Assembly: GCF_947500655.1 (NCBI RefSeq)
Contig: NZ_CANMSK010000003.1
Location: forward strand, 209,972 to 273,971
Source: an uncultured Psychrosphaera sp.
GTDB taxonomy: Bacteria; Pseudomonadota; Gammaproteobacteria; Enterobacterales; Alteromonadaceae
Direction: 5' to 3'
Length of the DNA stretch: 64,000 bases
The translations under genes were made by a program, and so were the position numbers. Positions 38,351 through 46,256 of the stretch are shown piece by piece (the first letter of the stretch is position 1; each line of letters starts with the position of its first letter). The notes under the pieces are model-generated. The model worked only from the letters and a program-made list of their open reading frames with translations. It searched no databases and was not told the DNA's origin.

Positions 38351-40195
38351 ATGAAACTTAAAATAACAGCTCTTGCTATAGCCTTATCTTTGGGATTAAG
38401 TGCTTGTGGAAACAGTGAAACAGCAACCTCAAAAACTGAAACTGAAACTGAAACTCAAAGTGTTAGCACAGAAGCTCAATCAGAATCAGAAAAAGCAAAT
38501 AAAATGTTTGATGATATATTTATGGAAGGCGTTATGCGCTCCCCTATTTATCAAACTTATATGGCGATAAAAAAAGATTACGGTAAATGGGATGACATCT
38601 CAGAAGCTCGAGAATTAGAAGATCTTGAATTTGCAAAAGCCAATCTTGAAAAGCTACAAACATTAGATGTGGAAGAATTAGACTCACAAACGGCATTAAG
38701 CTATAAATTGTTTGAACAACAATTAGAAGACGAGATTGCTGACTATAAATGGCGTAACCATAACTACCCAGTAAACCAAATGTTTGGCTTACACTCTATG
38801 GTGCCTTCTTTATTAATTAACCAACATTCAATCTCTTCAGAGTCTGACGCTCTTGCTTACATTAGCCGTTTAAATGGCGTTCAAGCATTATTAGCTGAAT
38901 TAGAAAACGGACTAAACAAACGTGCGGAGCTTGGTATTTTAGCGCCTAAGTTTGTATATCCTTATGTTATATCTGACAGCGAAAATCTATTAAATGGTGC
39001 ACCATTTACTAATGGTGATGACAGTACTTTATTAGCCGATTTCAAAGGTAAAGTTAATAAATTAGAATTAGATTCAGACAAAAAAGCACTATTACTTGCT
39101 AATGCAAAAAAAGCATTAATTAAGTCAGTTAAACCAGGTTACGAAAGCTTAATCGCTAATCTTAAAGAACTCGAAGCTAAAGCTGATGATCGTGACGGTG
39201 CATGGAAATTCCCAGAAGGTGAAGCGTTTTATAACAACGCACTTAAAAACACCACAACTACAAATATGACCGCGGATGAAATCCATAACGTTGGATTAAG
39301 TGAAGTTGCCAGAATTCATGATGAGATGCGCGCCATCATGAAGAAAGTTAAATTTGATGGTGACTTACAAGCATTCTTTGAATTTATGAGAACGGACAAA
39401 CAGTTTTATTATCCAGACACTGAAGAAGGTAAAGCACGCTACCTGAGCGAAGCCGTTGCCTTAATTGAGAATATGAAGTCGCGTTTAGATGAACTATTTT
39501 TAGTAAAACCAAAAGCCGACTTAACTGTAAAAGCAGTTGAAGCATTCCGTGAAAAATCAGCTGGTAAAGCCTTTTATCAACAGCCTGCGCCAGACGGTTC
39601 ACGTCCTGGTACTTATTACGCTAACTTATATCGTATGAGTGATATGCCAACATACCAAATGGAAGCACTTGCTTACCACGAAGGTATTCCTGGTCATCAC
39701 ATGCAAATTGCTATTGCGCAAGAGTTAGAAGGCATTCCAACATTCCGTAAATACGGCCGTTATACAGCATATGTTGAAGGTTGGGGCTTATACTCAGAAA
39801 TGATCCCAAAAGAAATTGGCTTGTATGAAGACCCATATTCAGACTTTGGTCGTCTAGCAATGGAATTATGGCGCGCTTGTCGTTTAGTAGTTGATACTGG
39901 GATCCACGCTAAAAAATGGACTCGTCAACAAGGTATTGATTACTACGTAAACAACACACCAAACCCAGAAACAGATGCAATAAAAATGGTTGAACGTCAC
40001 GTTGTAATGCCATCACAAGCAACTGCATATAAAGTAGGTATGTTAAAAATCGTAGAACTACGTGAAGCAGCAAAAGCGAAACTAGGCGACAAATTCAGCT
40101 TACCTGAGTTCCACGACGTGGTCCTAAAAGACGGCGCTGTACCACTTAGCGTACTAGAAGACTTAGTTAACGAGTGGGTTGCTTCTAAAGCATAA
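38351..40195 (+). CDS. DUF885-family lipoprotein metallopeptidase
   Basis: 614 residues. The lipobox LSAC (Cys19) follows a short signal, so it is a lipoprotein of the inner or outer membrane. A Thr/Glu/Ser-rich linker (about 20-50) precedes the DUF885 catalytic domain, with the zinc motif HEGIPGHHMQ at about residues 442-451 and the downstream YVEGWGLYSEM glutamate. These enzymes are gluzincin-like peptidases; the substrate here is unknown. Monocistronic. Confidence 0.9.
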   Translation: MKLKITALAIALSLGLSACGNSETATSKTETETETQSVSTEAQSESEKANKMFDDIFMEGVMRSPIYQTYMAIKKDYGKWDDISEARELEDLEFAKANLEKLQTLDVEELDSQTALSYKLFEQQLEDEIADYKWRNHNYPVNQMFGLHSMVPSLLINQHSISSESDALAYISRLNGVQALLAELENGLNKRAELGILAPKFVYPYVISDSENLLNGAPFTNGDDSTLLADFKGKVNKLELDSDKKALLLANAKKALIKSVKPGYESLIANLKELEAKADDRDGAWKFPEGEAFYNNALKNTTTTNMTADEIHNVGLSEVARIHDEMRAIMKKVKFDGDLQAFFEFMRTDKQFYYPDTEEGKARYLSEAVALIENMKSRLDELFLVKPKADLTVKAVEAFREKSAGKAFYQQPAPDGSRPGTYYANLYRMSDMPTYQMEALAYHEGIPGHHMQIAIAQELEGIPTFRKYGRYTAYVEGWGLYSEMIPKEIGLYEDPYSDFGRLAMELWRACRLVVDTGIHAKKWTRQQGIDYYVNNTPNPETDAIKMVERHVVMPSQATAYKVGMLKIVELREAAKAKLGDKFSLPEFHDVVLKDGAVPLSVLEDLVNEWVASKA

Positions 40196-40225
40196 GCTTC
40201 TAGAAAACATTCTGAACGTTAAAAC

Positions 40226-40255
40226 AAAAATGGAGTCTAATAAGACTCCATTTTT
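40226..40255. terminator. Bidirectional terminator after the DUF885 gene
   Basis: AAAAATGGAGTC/GACTCCATTTTT stem with a six-base loop, 30 bases after the stop. It could also end the CPBP operon on the other strand, though 185 bases further on. Confidence 0.9.
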
Positions 40256-40439
40256 ATTTTAGAAACCTAAACTGCAATAGAGTTTAAAGTGCCAGAGTTA
40301 AGTACATACACTTTTCTGCCCTACTAATTGTTTCTTATCTGTGTGACAACACTACTCTAATTATTATAGGTAAGTGTTAAATTTACTCGCTGTTTTTTTA
40401 GAGTATTGCATTGGCAATACCTTAAATTAACAAACTAAA

Positions 40440-41045
40440 TTATTGAATTAGAATTAAAAGCAATAAAACTGCTGTTAAATTATGAGTTGCATGAGCAATA
40501 AAGCTTACTAAAAAATTATTTGTTTTAAGCTTTAAGTAGACGTAGATAAATACTCCAGGCAGCATTAAAGCTACAGACTCATACGTCGAGTTTATAGTAA
40601 AATTGTGTAAGTGAAGTGAAATAAATAAACTGGATGTTAGTAAAATTGCTACTTTATTCCCTAGAGCTCTTTTAACATCGTCAAAAAGAATACCTCTAAA
40701 TAAAAACTCTTCTAAAAGCGGCATAAGTAATATAACTAATATCAAAGTTTCTATAAAACTTTTCATATCAGTGAATTCAGAGTTTTCTATAGCATGATCG
40801 AGAATGAAGTACTTTGTATAAAACTTGATACATCCATACATAAGGCCGAAAATAAACGCATAACTTATCCATTTATTTGTAACGTCACTAAAGTCTAATA
40901 TTTTATGTCTTGATAAAAGTGTAACCAACACCCCTATTACGCATGAAAAAACCAAACTAACTAACTCAATTCCTTTTAAAAAAGGAATTTGAAGACAAAT
41001 AGCAAAGCTAACCAAAACACTTAAAATAAAAGCAATACTTCTCAT
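40440..41045 (-). CDS. CPBP-family intramembrane metalloprotease
   Basis: 201 residues with six to seven membrane helices and the CPBP/Abi motifs EEFLFRG (glutamates and arginine), SLHLHNF and the last-helix HATHN. Family members include CAAX-type proteases and bacteriocin immunity/self-protection proteins (the PlnI/PlnL type). It ends the minus-strand run DUF350, transglutaminase-like, CPBP, 2.3 kb from the bacteriocin exporter. An immunity role is possible but only inferred. Confidence 0.85.
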   Translation of the reverse strand: MRSIAFILSVLVSFAICLQIPFLKGIELVSLVFSCVIGVLVTLLSRHKILDFSDVTNKWISYAFIFGLMYGCIKFYTKYFILDHAIENSEFTDMKSFIETLILVILLMPLLEEFLFRGILFDDVKRALGNKVAILLTSSLFISLHLHNFTINSTYESVALMLPGVFIYVYLKLKTNNFLVSFIAHATHNLTAVLLLLILIQ

Positions 41046-41116
41046 TATAAATCAGCCCTTTGACCTAGAAAATGAACCTAAAAAACTCAATTTAATTATT
41101 GAATCTTTACTTAAAC

Positions 41117-41929
41117 TTAAATGCTCTTGCTAAACCTAGATAACTCTTGCCAACTACTGCTTTTATACTCGTTCGTATAACCTTCTAATGATTTCCACAA
41201 AGTATCACGATTAAACATATAACTTGCTTGATAACCTTTAGCTAGACTAGCCAGAGGATAATGAGACCACGATTTACCGACTCTTTTTGAGGTAGCCTCT
41301 AATAGAAAGGCTTGAGAGTTTTTGAACGCAACCACCCAAGCATGTCCTCCGCCTTCATACTTACCGATAGCAACACGTGCATCTACACCTTCGGAAATAA
41401 GCCAATCGGCTAATGCAATCGCATGATCTTCACAGTCACCACGTAAGCTTTTAAACGCCTGAGCTGAATTTTGCCATAACTCTGAAAAGCCATACTGTTT
41501 TTGGTCTAATTGATAGCTTTTACGTTGCGCAATAACGTACAAAGGAAGCCAATCATTTTCAGCTTCAAAAGGCCGAATACCAACCAGGTAACTATTTACA
41601 AAATGATGATACTGATCCAATCCAAATGTAGTCATGGTCGCATCATTACCAAATGAATCTTTCCATATTAAAGACTGGTTTACGTGATGTTGGAAACTAG
41701 TTTGTTGCCGGATAGCCTCCTGCATGTCATATTCTGATAAAGAGAATCCATCAGATAAATAGGTAACGACGCCTTGCTGATTGTTACTCGAAGCAAATGA
41801 TAAAGGTATATTTTTTGCGGCAATTTCGGCTTGGAATAGCAGTTCAGTATCAAATTTTGATTTTGGTTTTTCTAAAAAAGATATAATCAGAAATGCCCCA
41901 AAAAATACAATGACACTGATATATTTCAT
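41117..41929 (-). CDS. Transglutaminase-like cysteine peptidase-fold protein
   Basis: 270 residues with an N-terminal membrane anchor (about 4-18). The papain-like triad is visible: Cys in RGDCEDHAIALADWL, His in GGGHAWVV and the following LLEATSKR. It acts outside the cytoplasm. The gene begins one base after the DUF350 gene ends, so they are coupled. The C-terminal tail WQELSRFSKSI is echoed by a remnant at 43322-43372 behind the exporter gene. Confidence 0.85.
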   Translation of the reverse strand: MKYISVIVFFGAFLIISFLEKPKSKFDTELLFQAEIAAKNIPLSFASSNNQQGVVTYLSDGFSLSEYDMQEAIRQQTSFQHHVNQSLIWKDSFGNDATMTTFGLDQYHHFVNSYLVGIRPFEAENDWLPLYVIAQRKSYQLDQKQYGFSELWQNSAQAFKSLRGDCEDHAIALADWLISEGVDARVAIGKYEGGGHAWVVAFKNSQAFLLEATSKRVGKSWSHYPLASLAKGYQASYMFNRDTLWKSLEGYTNEYKSSSWQELSRFSKSI

Positions 41930-41930
41930 G

Positions 41931-42161
41931 CTAAGACTTTAAGCCAAAACTAATTATAATAGCGACAAATATCAATATTGTAGAAGCAAAAATAGCAACA
42001 GCAATATTATTGTTTTTCAACTCTTGCTGAATATCGACATCTTTTAATAATTTCTTATCGATTAATACCAGCGCGAATACAGCGATGAATAACGATATAA
42101 TTGTATAACTTAGATTAATGATCAAATTTACAAAACTTGCAGATATAAAACTAAATTCCAT
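41931..42161 (-). CDS. DUF350-family small membrane protein
   Basis: 76 residues with two membrane helices (about 12-32 and 53-73) joined by DKKLLKDVDIQQELKNNNIAVAIF. The D-ID...EL..NN.AVA pattern is the half-unit repeated in UPF0719/DUF350 proteins, here present once. Function unknown. It leads the coupled run with the transglutaminase-like and CPBP genes. Confidence 0.7.
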   Translation of the reverse strand: MEFSFISASFVNLIINLSYTIISLFIAVFALVLIDKKLLKDVDIQQELKNNNIAVAIFASTILIFVAIIISFGLKS

Positions 42162-42318
42162 GTATCACTTCCTTTAAGGACTAAAATAAAAATCACATTA
42201 ATTCAATACTTTACTAATTACAATTATTAACGCCCTGAATTCAAGCCTTAATGTTCTGTATGTTATATTCAAAAAATTAAACTATAAAACATGCGATATT
42301 GAAGAAATATAAGAAGGC

Positions 42319-42948
42319 TTAATTTGTTTTTTCTGGATGTTTTGCCACTATCTTTTGGTAATGAGCTCGTACAAACTCCATAGAATCGTCCAAGTTATCC
42401 ACTTCAATACCTTGGCCAAAATGCATTTCTTTATTGCCATAATCCCAAGTCACTAAATACACAGGCACATTTGCTTCTTGCGCTATGCGTAAAAAACCAT
42501 TTTTCCACTTGGGTACATAATTACGAGTGCCTTCTGGAGCAAGGGCAAAAACCATAGATTCAGAATTATCAAACTCATTTACTATTTGACCTACAAATCC
42601 ACCAGCTTGTTTACGATTAATTGCGATACCTCCTAAACCAAGCAGTAATGGCTTAATCGGCCAAATAAATATTTGATGCTTTCCACCCCAATTCAACTTA
42701 ACGTCCAGGGCTAACAAAGTGAACATGCCAATAAAGAAATCCCAATTGGAAGTGTGTGGCGCAATACAAATAACGCATTTTTTATCCGCCGGGAATTCAC
42801 CGGTAATGTTCCAGCCTAATAAACCCAACATGCTACGACCAAACCAACGAGTAAATCGATTCCCCAACCTTGAATGATGAGGTTGTAACTCTGGAACTTT
42901 CATTTTGTCAGGTTTTACTTCTGTCGAATCCATTAACAAATATTTCAC
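42319..42948 (-). CDS. 1-acyl-glycerol-3-phosphate acyltransferase-family protein
   Basis: 209 residues of the PlsC-like acyltransferase fold. The catalytic HX4D box is HTSNWD, followed by the glycerophosphate-site block APEGTRN. It resembles the short glycerolipid acyltransferases of marine gammaproteobacteria rather than PlsC itself. It could act on lysophospholipid or another acyl acceptor. Transcribed alone, between the DUF350 run and the bacteriocin locus. Confidence 0.85.
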   Translation of the reverse strand: MKYLLMDSTEVKPDKMKVPELQPHHSRLGNRFTRWFGRSMLGLLGWNITGEFPADKKCVICIAPHTSNWDFFIGMFTLLALDVKLNWGGKHQIFIWPIKPLLLGLGGIAINRKQAGGFVGQIVNEFDNSESMVFALAPEGTRNYVPKWKNGFLRIAQEANVPVYLVTWDYGNKEMHFGQGIEVDNLDDSMEFVRAHYQKIVAKHPEKTN

Positions 42949-43019
42949 TTTTACAAATATAATCTTTTTATTCTACATAAGCTGACATAATCACGCTACA
43001 CATATGAAACCCAAATTAC

Positions 43020-43103
43020 TCATAAAAATCCATAGAAAAAAGATATAATAAACAATAGTAATATTATCTTTTCCCAAAACAATTCATCTTTTTTATAATT
43101 CAT
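43020..43103 (-). CDS. 27-residue single-helix peptide behind the exporter gene
   Basis: ATG with AAGGA six bases upstream. The product starts MNYKKDELFWEK and continues with a 15-residue hydrophobic helix ending FFYGFL. The same frame is open upstream to an ATG at 43148, whose first four codons (MSLF) and upstream bases copy the start region of the HlyD gene at 48707. It may be a real small membrane peptide, or a chance frame in a decayed hlyD copy. Confidence 0.4.
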   Translation of the reverse strand: MNYKKDELFWEKIILLLFIISFFYGFL

Positions 43104-43148
43104 AAAATTTCCTTTTTTAATTAATAAATGGCTTATAAATAACGACAT

Positions 43149-43240
43149 GTTAATAATTCCGATTAAAGGAACTAGGGGGTTATTGAATATAAATCACATT
43201 GCTAGAAACACAAGGAAGGTGTAAAGAAGGTTATGAAATA
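43149..43240 (-). repeat. Diverged copy of the hlyD upstream region
   Basis: This stretch aligns with the sequence just upstream of hlyD (48708-48795). A 17-base block ATTCCGATTAAAGGAAC and the block ACAAGGAAGGT are shared in order at similar spacing, followed in both cases by ATGTCG(C/T)TATT on the minus strand. It lies behind the exporter gene and suggests that a second hlyD once began here. Confidence 0.6.
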
Positions 43241-43321
43241 TAGAACCACGTATTTAGAACATCAACTTATTTACAGTTGAGTTCAATTAACAATACAAAT
43301 ATTTAACTGATTTATAAAAGG

Positions 43322-43372
43322 TTAACTTAAGTATTTATTAAACCTAGACACTTCCTTCCAGTCTTTACCCAT
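43322..43372 (-). pseudogene. Possible 3' remnant of a transglutaminase-like gene
   Basis: Directly after the exporter stop codon, a 16-codon frame reads MGKDWKEVSRFNKYLS, which parallels the end of the gene at 41117 (SSWQELSRFSKSI). The DNA shares TCTAGGTTTA and neighbouring bases. It is too short to be functional. It suggests a second copy of the transglutaminase-like gene once followed the exporter. Confidence 0.4.
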
Positions 43373-43376
43373 ATAT

Positions 43377-45503
43377 TCAATTTATTAATCGACCATCTTG
43401 TAATTGATAAACCTTATCAGCCATATTAATCGTTTCTTTCCTGTGGGCAATCATAATACGCGTCATTGATAAGTGCTGGATTTGCTCACTAATTTTAGCT
43501 TCATTATCTGTATCTAAATGACTTGTAGCTTCATCCATATATAAAATACTTGGTGATTGATAAAGTGCTCTTGCTAGTAATATACGCTGAAGTTGTCCAC
43601 CAGAAAGGTTAGAACCCATATCACCCACTAAAGAGTTATATCCCATTGTCATTTTACCAATATCATCATGGATAGACGCTAACTGAGCGCATTGTTCTAC
43701 TTTTGCAAAATCAGGCTGAGGATCAAAAAAGCTAATATTATCAGCAATAGAACCTGCTAATAACGTATCATCCTGCATAACGGCAGCAATCTGTTTACGG
43801 TAATTTTTTAAGCCAAGGTGAGTAATGTCTTTACCATCCAATAACACTTTGCCAGATGTTGGTTGTAATAAACCAAGCATGATCTTCATTAACGTTGTTT
43901 TACCCGCACCAGATGGGCCAGTAATAGCGATATAATCACCTGCGTTTAATGACAAATTAACATTCTGTAAAACCGCTGAATCTTCATCGCTGTAGGCAAA
44001 ACATATATTTTCTAACGTTAACGCACCTTTGGAAGCACCATCTGTTATTTGTACAGATCCCTCCCTATTGGCTTCTTGATTAGTGAGCGCAATATCAGAA
44101 ATACGGTCAAGGTGTAAACGCATCATTTTAAACTGAATAATTTGCTCTATTAAATTAGCAAACCGCTGCGTTAACTGCTGTTTATAAGCAATAAACGCCA
44201 ACACCATACCCACAGTTAAACTGTTTCCCATCACCATGACTGCAGCAAAATAGATAACAAATACATTCTCTAAGCCAAAAAGAAGTTTGTTAAAGGACTC
44301 AAAACTTATGTTTAATCGGCCAAGTCTAATTTCAGCATTAATCACTTCCGCGTAGCGGTTTTGCCAAATACCTTGTCGCTGAGATTCATTACCAAATAGT
44401 TTTATGGTTTGCATACCACGGATATTTTCTAAAAAGCTAGACTGCTCTTTGGCTGAGCTTTGGATCATTTCCTCTGTTGCTTGATGTAATGGTCTGTATA
44501 AAACCAAACGCACAATCGTATATAAAGTTATTGCCCCTAAAACAATAGCGGTGAGTTTTAATGAATATAACGCCATCATGATTAATACTGTAATAGACAT
44601 CACACCATCTACTAAGGTTTCCACAAAGCCTGTGGTTATCCGTTCACGAATTTGCGCAAGTGACCCAAAACGAGAAACAATGTCGCCCACATGACGTGAC
44701 TCAAAATAATTCATTGGCAGTCGTAATAAATGCCTGAGTAAATTCACGCCCATTTGCATATTGAGCACGCTAGATAAACGCAAGATTAACCAACTACGTA
44801 CCGCGTTAGTAATAGTGGAAATAATAACAATTAAACCAAAACCCATTGCTAACACAGTTAACAAAGGTTCATCAAAGCTGACTAAGACTTCATCCACCAC
44901 CCACTGCATATAATACGGGGACATAAGGGCAAAAAGCTGTAATACCAAAGATAATGCCACCAGCTTAACCAGCCCAGACTTTAAGCCAGACATTGAACTC
45001 CACAATTGAGTGAACTTCATCCGTGCTTGTTCTTGTTTTACTTCAAATTTATTGGTGGGGGTTAACTCCAAACAGATACCAGTAAAGTGTTTACCAAATT
45101 CATCAGCACTTAAAGTACGTTTACCTACAGCGGGATCATTAATAGAAAAGGTAGATTTATCGCCTTTGCCAGAGACTTTAGTTAACACCACAAAGTGATT
45201 CATATCCCAGTGTAAAATACAGGGCGTCGCTAATTTATAGGCTTCATCTATTGGACACTGTAATGCACGACTGGCTAAACCAAGACTATCACCCACATCA
45301 ATTAACTGTTGTAAGTTCATGCCTTTTAAGTTGGCAGAAAAGCGCTTACGCATAGCTGGCATATCAAGTTGATGACCATAAAAACTGGCCACCATCGCCA
45401 TAGAAGCCAAACCACATTCTGCAATTTCGGCTTGCAAGATCAAAGGTACTGATTTCAAAGATGAGAAGTTTAAAATTGAGTTGTCGATAGTTGTACCCTC
45501 CAT
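43377..45503 (-). CDS. Bacteriocin-type ABC exporter with C39 peptidase domain
   Basis: A 708-residue PCAT transporter that cleaves double-glycine leaders and exports the mature peptide. The N-terminal C39 peptidase has Gln24, Cys30 (QAEIAECGLASM), His103 (MNHFVVL) and Asp123 (NDPAVGK). It is followed by six membrane helices (about 165-420) and a nucleotide-binding domain with ITGPSGAGKTT, LSGGQLQR and ILYMDEATSHLD. It resembles CvaB-type exporters. Its start codon lies behind a hairpin that hides the Shine-Dalgarno sequence. It should partner the HlyD protein at 47463 and an outer-membrane TolC not found here. Confidence 0.95.
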   Translation of the reverse strand: MEGTTIDNSILNFSSLKSVPLILQAEIAECGLASMAMVASFYGHQLDMPAMRKRFSANLKGMNLQQLIDVGDSLGLASRALQCPIDEAYKLATPCILHWDMNHFVVLTKVSGKGDKSTFSINDPAVGKRTLSADEFGKHFTGICLELTPTNKFEVKQEQARMKFTQLWSSMSGLKSGLVKLVALSLVLQLFALMSPYYMQWVVDEVLVSFDEPLLTVLAMGFGLIVIISTITNAVRSWLILRLSSVLNMQMGVNLLRHLLRLPMNYFESRHVGDIVSRFGSLAQIRERITTGFVETLVDGVMSITVLIMMALYSLKLTAIVLGAITLYTIVRLVLYRPLHQATEEMIQSSAKEQSSFLENIRGMQTIKLFGNESQRQGIWQNRYAEVINAEIRLGRLNISFESFNKLLFGLENVFVIYFAAVMVMGNSLTVGMVLAFIAYKQQLTQRFANLIEQIIQFKMMRLHLDRISDIALTNQEANREGSVQITDGASKGALTLENICFAYSDEDSAVLQNVNLSLNAGDYIAITGPSGAGKTTLMKIMLGLLQPTSGKVLLDGKDITHLGLKNYRKQIAAVMQDDTLLAGSIADNISFFDPQPDFAKVEQCAQLASIHDDIGKMTMGYNSLVGDMGSNLSGGQLQRILLARALYQSPSILYMDEATSHLDTDNEAKISEQIQHLSMTRIMIAHRKETINMADKVYQLQDGRLIN

Positions 45504-45505
45504 GC

Positions 45506-45542
45506 TCTTAATCCTTTAAGCCTTCTACTTAAAGGATTAAGA
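45506..45542 (-). promoter_or_regulatory. Perfect hairpin sequestering the exporter ribosome-binding site
   Basis: A 15-bp perfect inverted repeat (45506-45520 with 45528-45542) with a seven-base loop ends two bases before the exporter ATG at 45503. On the transcript the AAAGGA Shine-Dalgarno sequence lies inside the 3' arm (CTTAAAGGATTAAGA), so folding would block translation. There is no T-run, so it is not a simple terminator. Confidence 0.7.
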
Positions 45543-45644
45543 TTACTACTTACGCCAGTGAATTAGTGAGATATTAATTTACCCTTTCCAAGCCAATATC
45601 TTCTTTTAAATTAACCTTAATGAGTCTTTCTAAGAGCACTCCAA

Positions 45645-45890
45645 CTATAAATATGAAACGATCCATAAGCACAATCCTAAAATAGGCGGTAATACAAAAT
45701 ATTTAATTGATAATACCTTTTTACTTTCACGTAAATAATTATATATAAGAGGTCCTAGTAGTATTAATAAAAGTAAATTGAACAGCTCAATTTCGTAACC
45801 GTAAATGACACCTAAAAATGTTTGGCAAAGTAGGAATGTTAAACAAAAATTTAATACTACAGAGCCTACTTTCAAGTCTAATTGTTGCAT
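45645..45890 (-). CDS. Small two-to-three-helix membrane protein, candidate immunity protein
   Basis: 81 residues, strongly hydrophobic, with three membrane stretches and a short basic loop (YLRESKKVLSIKY). The ATG has GGGAGAAT upstream. I recognise no family. It directly follows the 48-residue precursor gene (45954-46100), separated by a hairpin at 45908-45930. Small hydrophobic proteins in this position usually protect the producer from its own peptide; that role is inferred. Confidence 0.65.
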   Translation of the reverse strand: MQQLDLKVGSVVLNFCLTFLLCQTFLGVIYGYEIELFNLLLLILLGPLIYNYLRESKKVLSIKYFVLPPILGLCLWIVSYL

Positions 45891-45907
45891 AGGTTATTCT
45901 CCCAAAT

Positions 45908-45930
45908 ACGACACAGCAAAACTGTGTCGT
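45908..45930 (-). terminator. Hairpin between precursor and candidate immunity gene
   Basis: Perfect 9-bp stem ACGACACAG/CTGTGTCGT with a five-base loop and no long T-run. It is placed like the partial terminators or mRNA-stabilising hairpins that lower immunity expression relative to peptide expression. Confidence 0.55.
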
Positions 45931-45953
45931 TATTAGCTTAATAAAAGAAATGA

Positions 45954-46100
45954 TTATTCCTCTTTCTTTTCATCTTTTTTATTATCTCTATTTGCTCTGT
46001 CACTTCCCCATTTATAACCTCCACCAACGAAGATAGGTAAAGTAATCCAGAACCAACCTCCTGAAACTAATTGTAATTCACCCAATGTTAATTCTTTCAT
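45954..46100 (-). CDS. Double-glycine-leader bacteriocin precursor (48 residues)
   Basis: The leader MKELTLGELQLVSGG is a textbook double-glycine leader, with the hydrophobic positions of the EL..L..V.GG pattern. The predicted mature peptide has 33 residues, starting WFWITLPIFVGGGYKWG and ending in a highly charged tail (DNKKDEKKEE). The ribosome-binding site is a full GGAGG seven bases before the ATG, overlapping the TAG of the preceding precursor remnant. There are no cysteines, so a lasso or disulfide form is excluded. It should be matured by the C39 exporter of this locus. Confidence 0.8.
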   Translation of the reverse strand: MKELTLGELQLVSGGWFWITLPIFVGGGYKWGSDRANRDNKKDEKKEE

Positions 46101-46108
46101 AAGACCTC

Positions 46109-46254
46109 CTAAACTCTATTATTTTCATAACCAGCAACCGCAGCAGATCCAGCAGCAATTAGTAATGCAGCCATTTTTACTACGGGGTGAGGAGCTAACC
46201 TACAACAGTCTTTGCTATTTTTGTGATTTTTTTAACGGATCCTCCACCATTAAC
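46109..46254 (-). pseudogene. Remnant of a third double-glycine precursor
   Basis: On the minus strand VNGGGSVKK reads into a run of seven A. One additional A would continue the frame through KDCCRLAPHPVVKMAALLI and AAGSAAVAGYENNRV to the TAG at 46109. The peptide would have AxxxG/GxxxA-type small-residue motifs. The leader before VNGG is missing; the DNA there is an hlyD fragment. Stop and next ribosome-binding site overlap (TAGGAGG), as in two-peptide bacteriocin pairs. Confidence 0.6.
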
Positions 46255-46256
46255 TT

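Noticed and set aside
40440..45503. Reading the locus as a lantibiotic or lasso-peptide cluster
   Set aside because: There is no LanB/C/M-type dehydratase or cyclase and no lasso cyclase; leaders are double-glycine type and one precursor has no cysteines.
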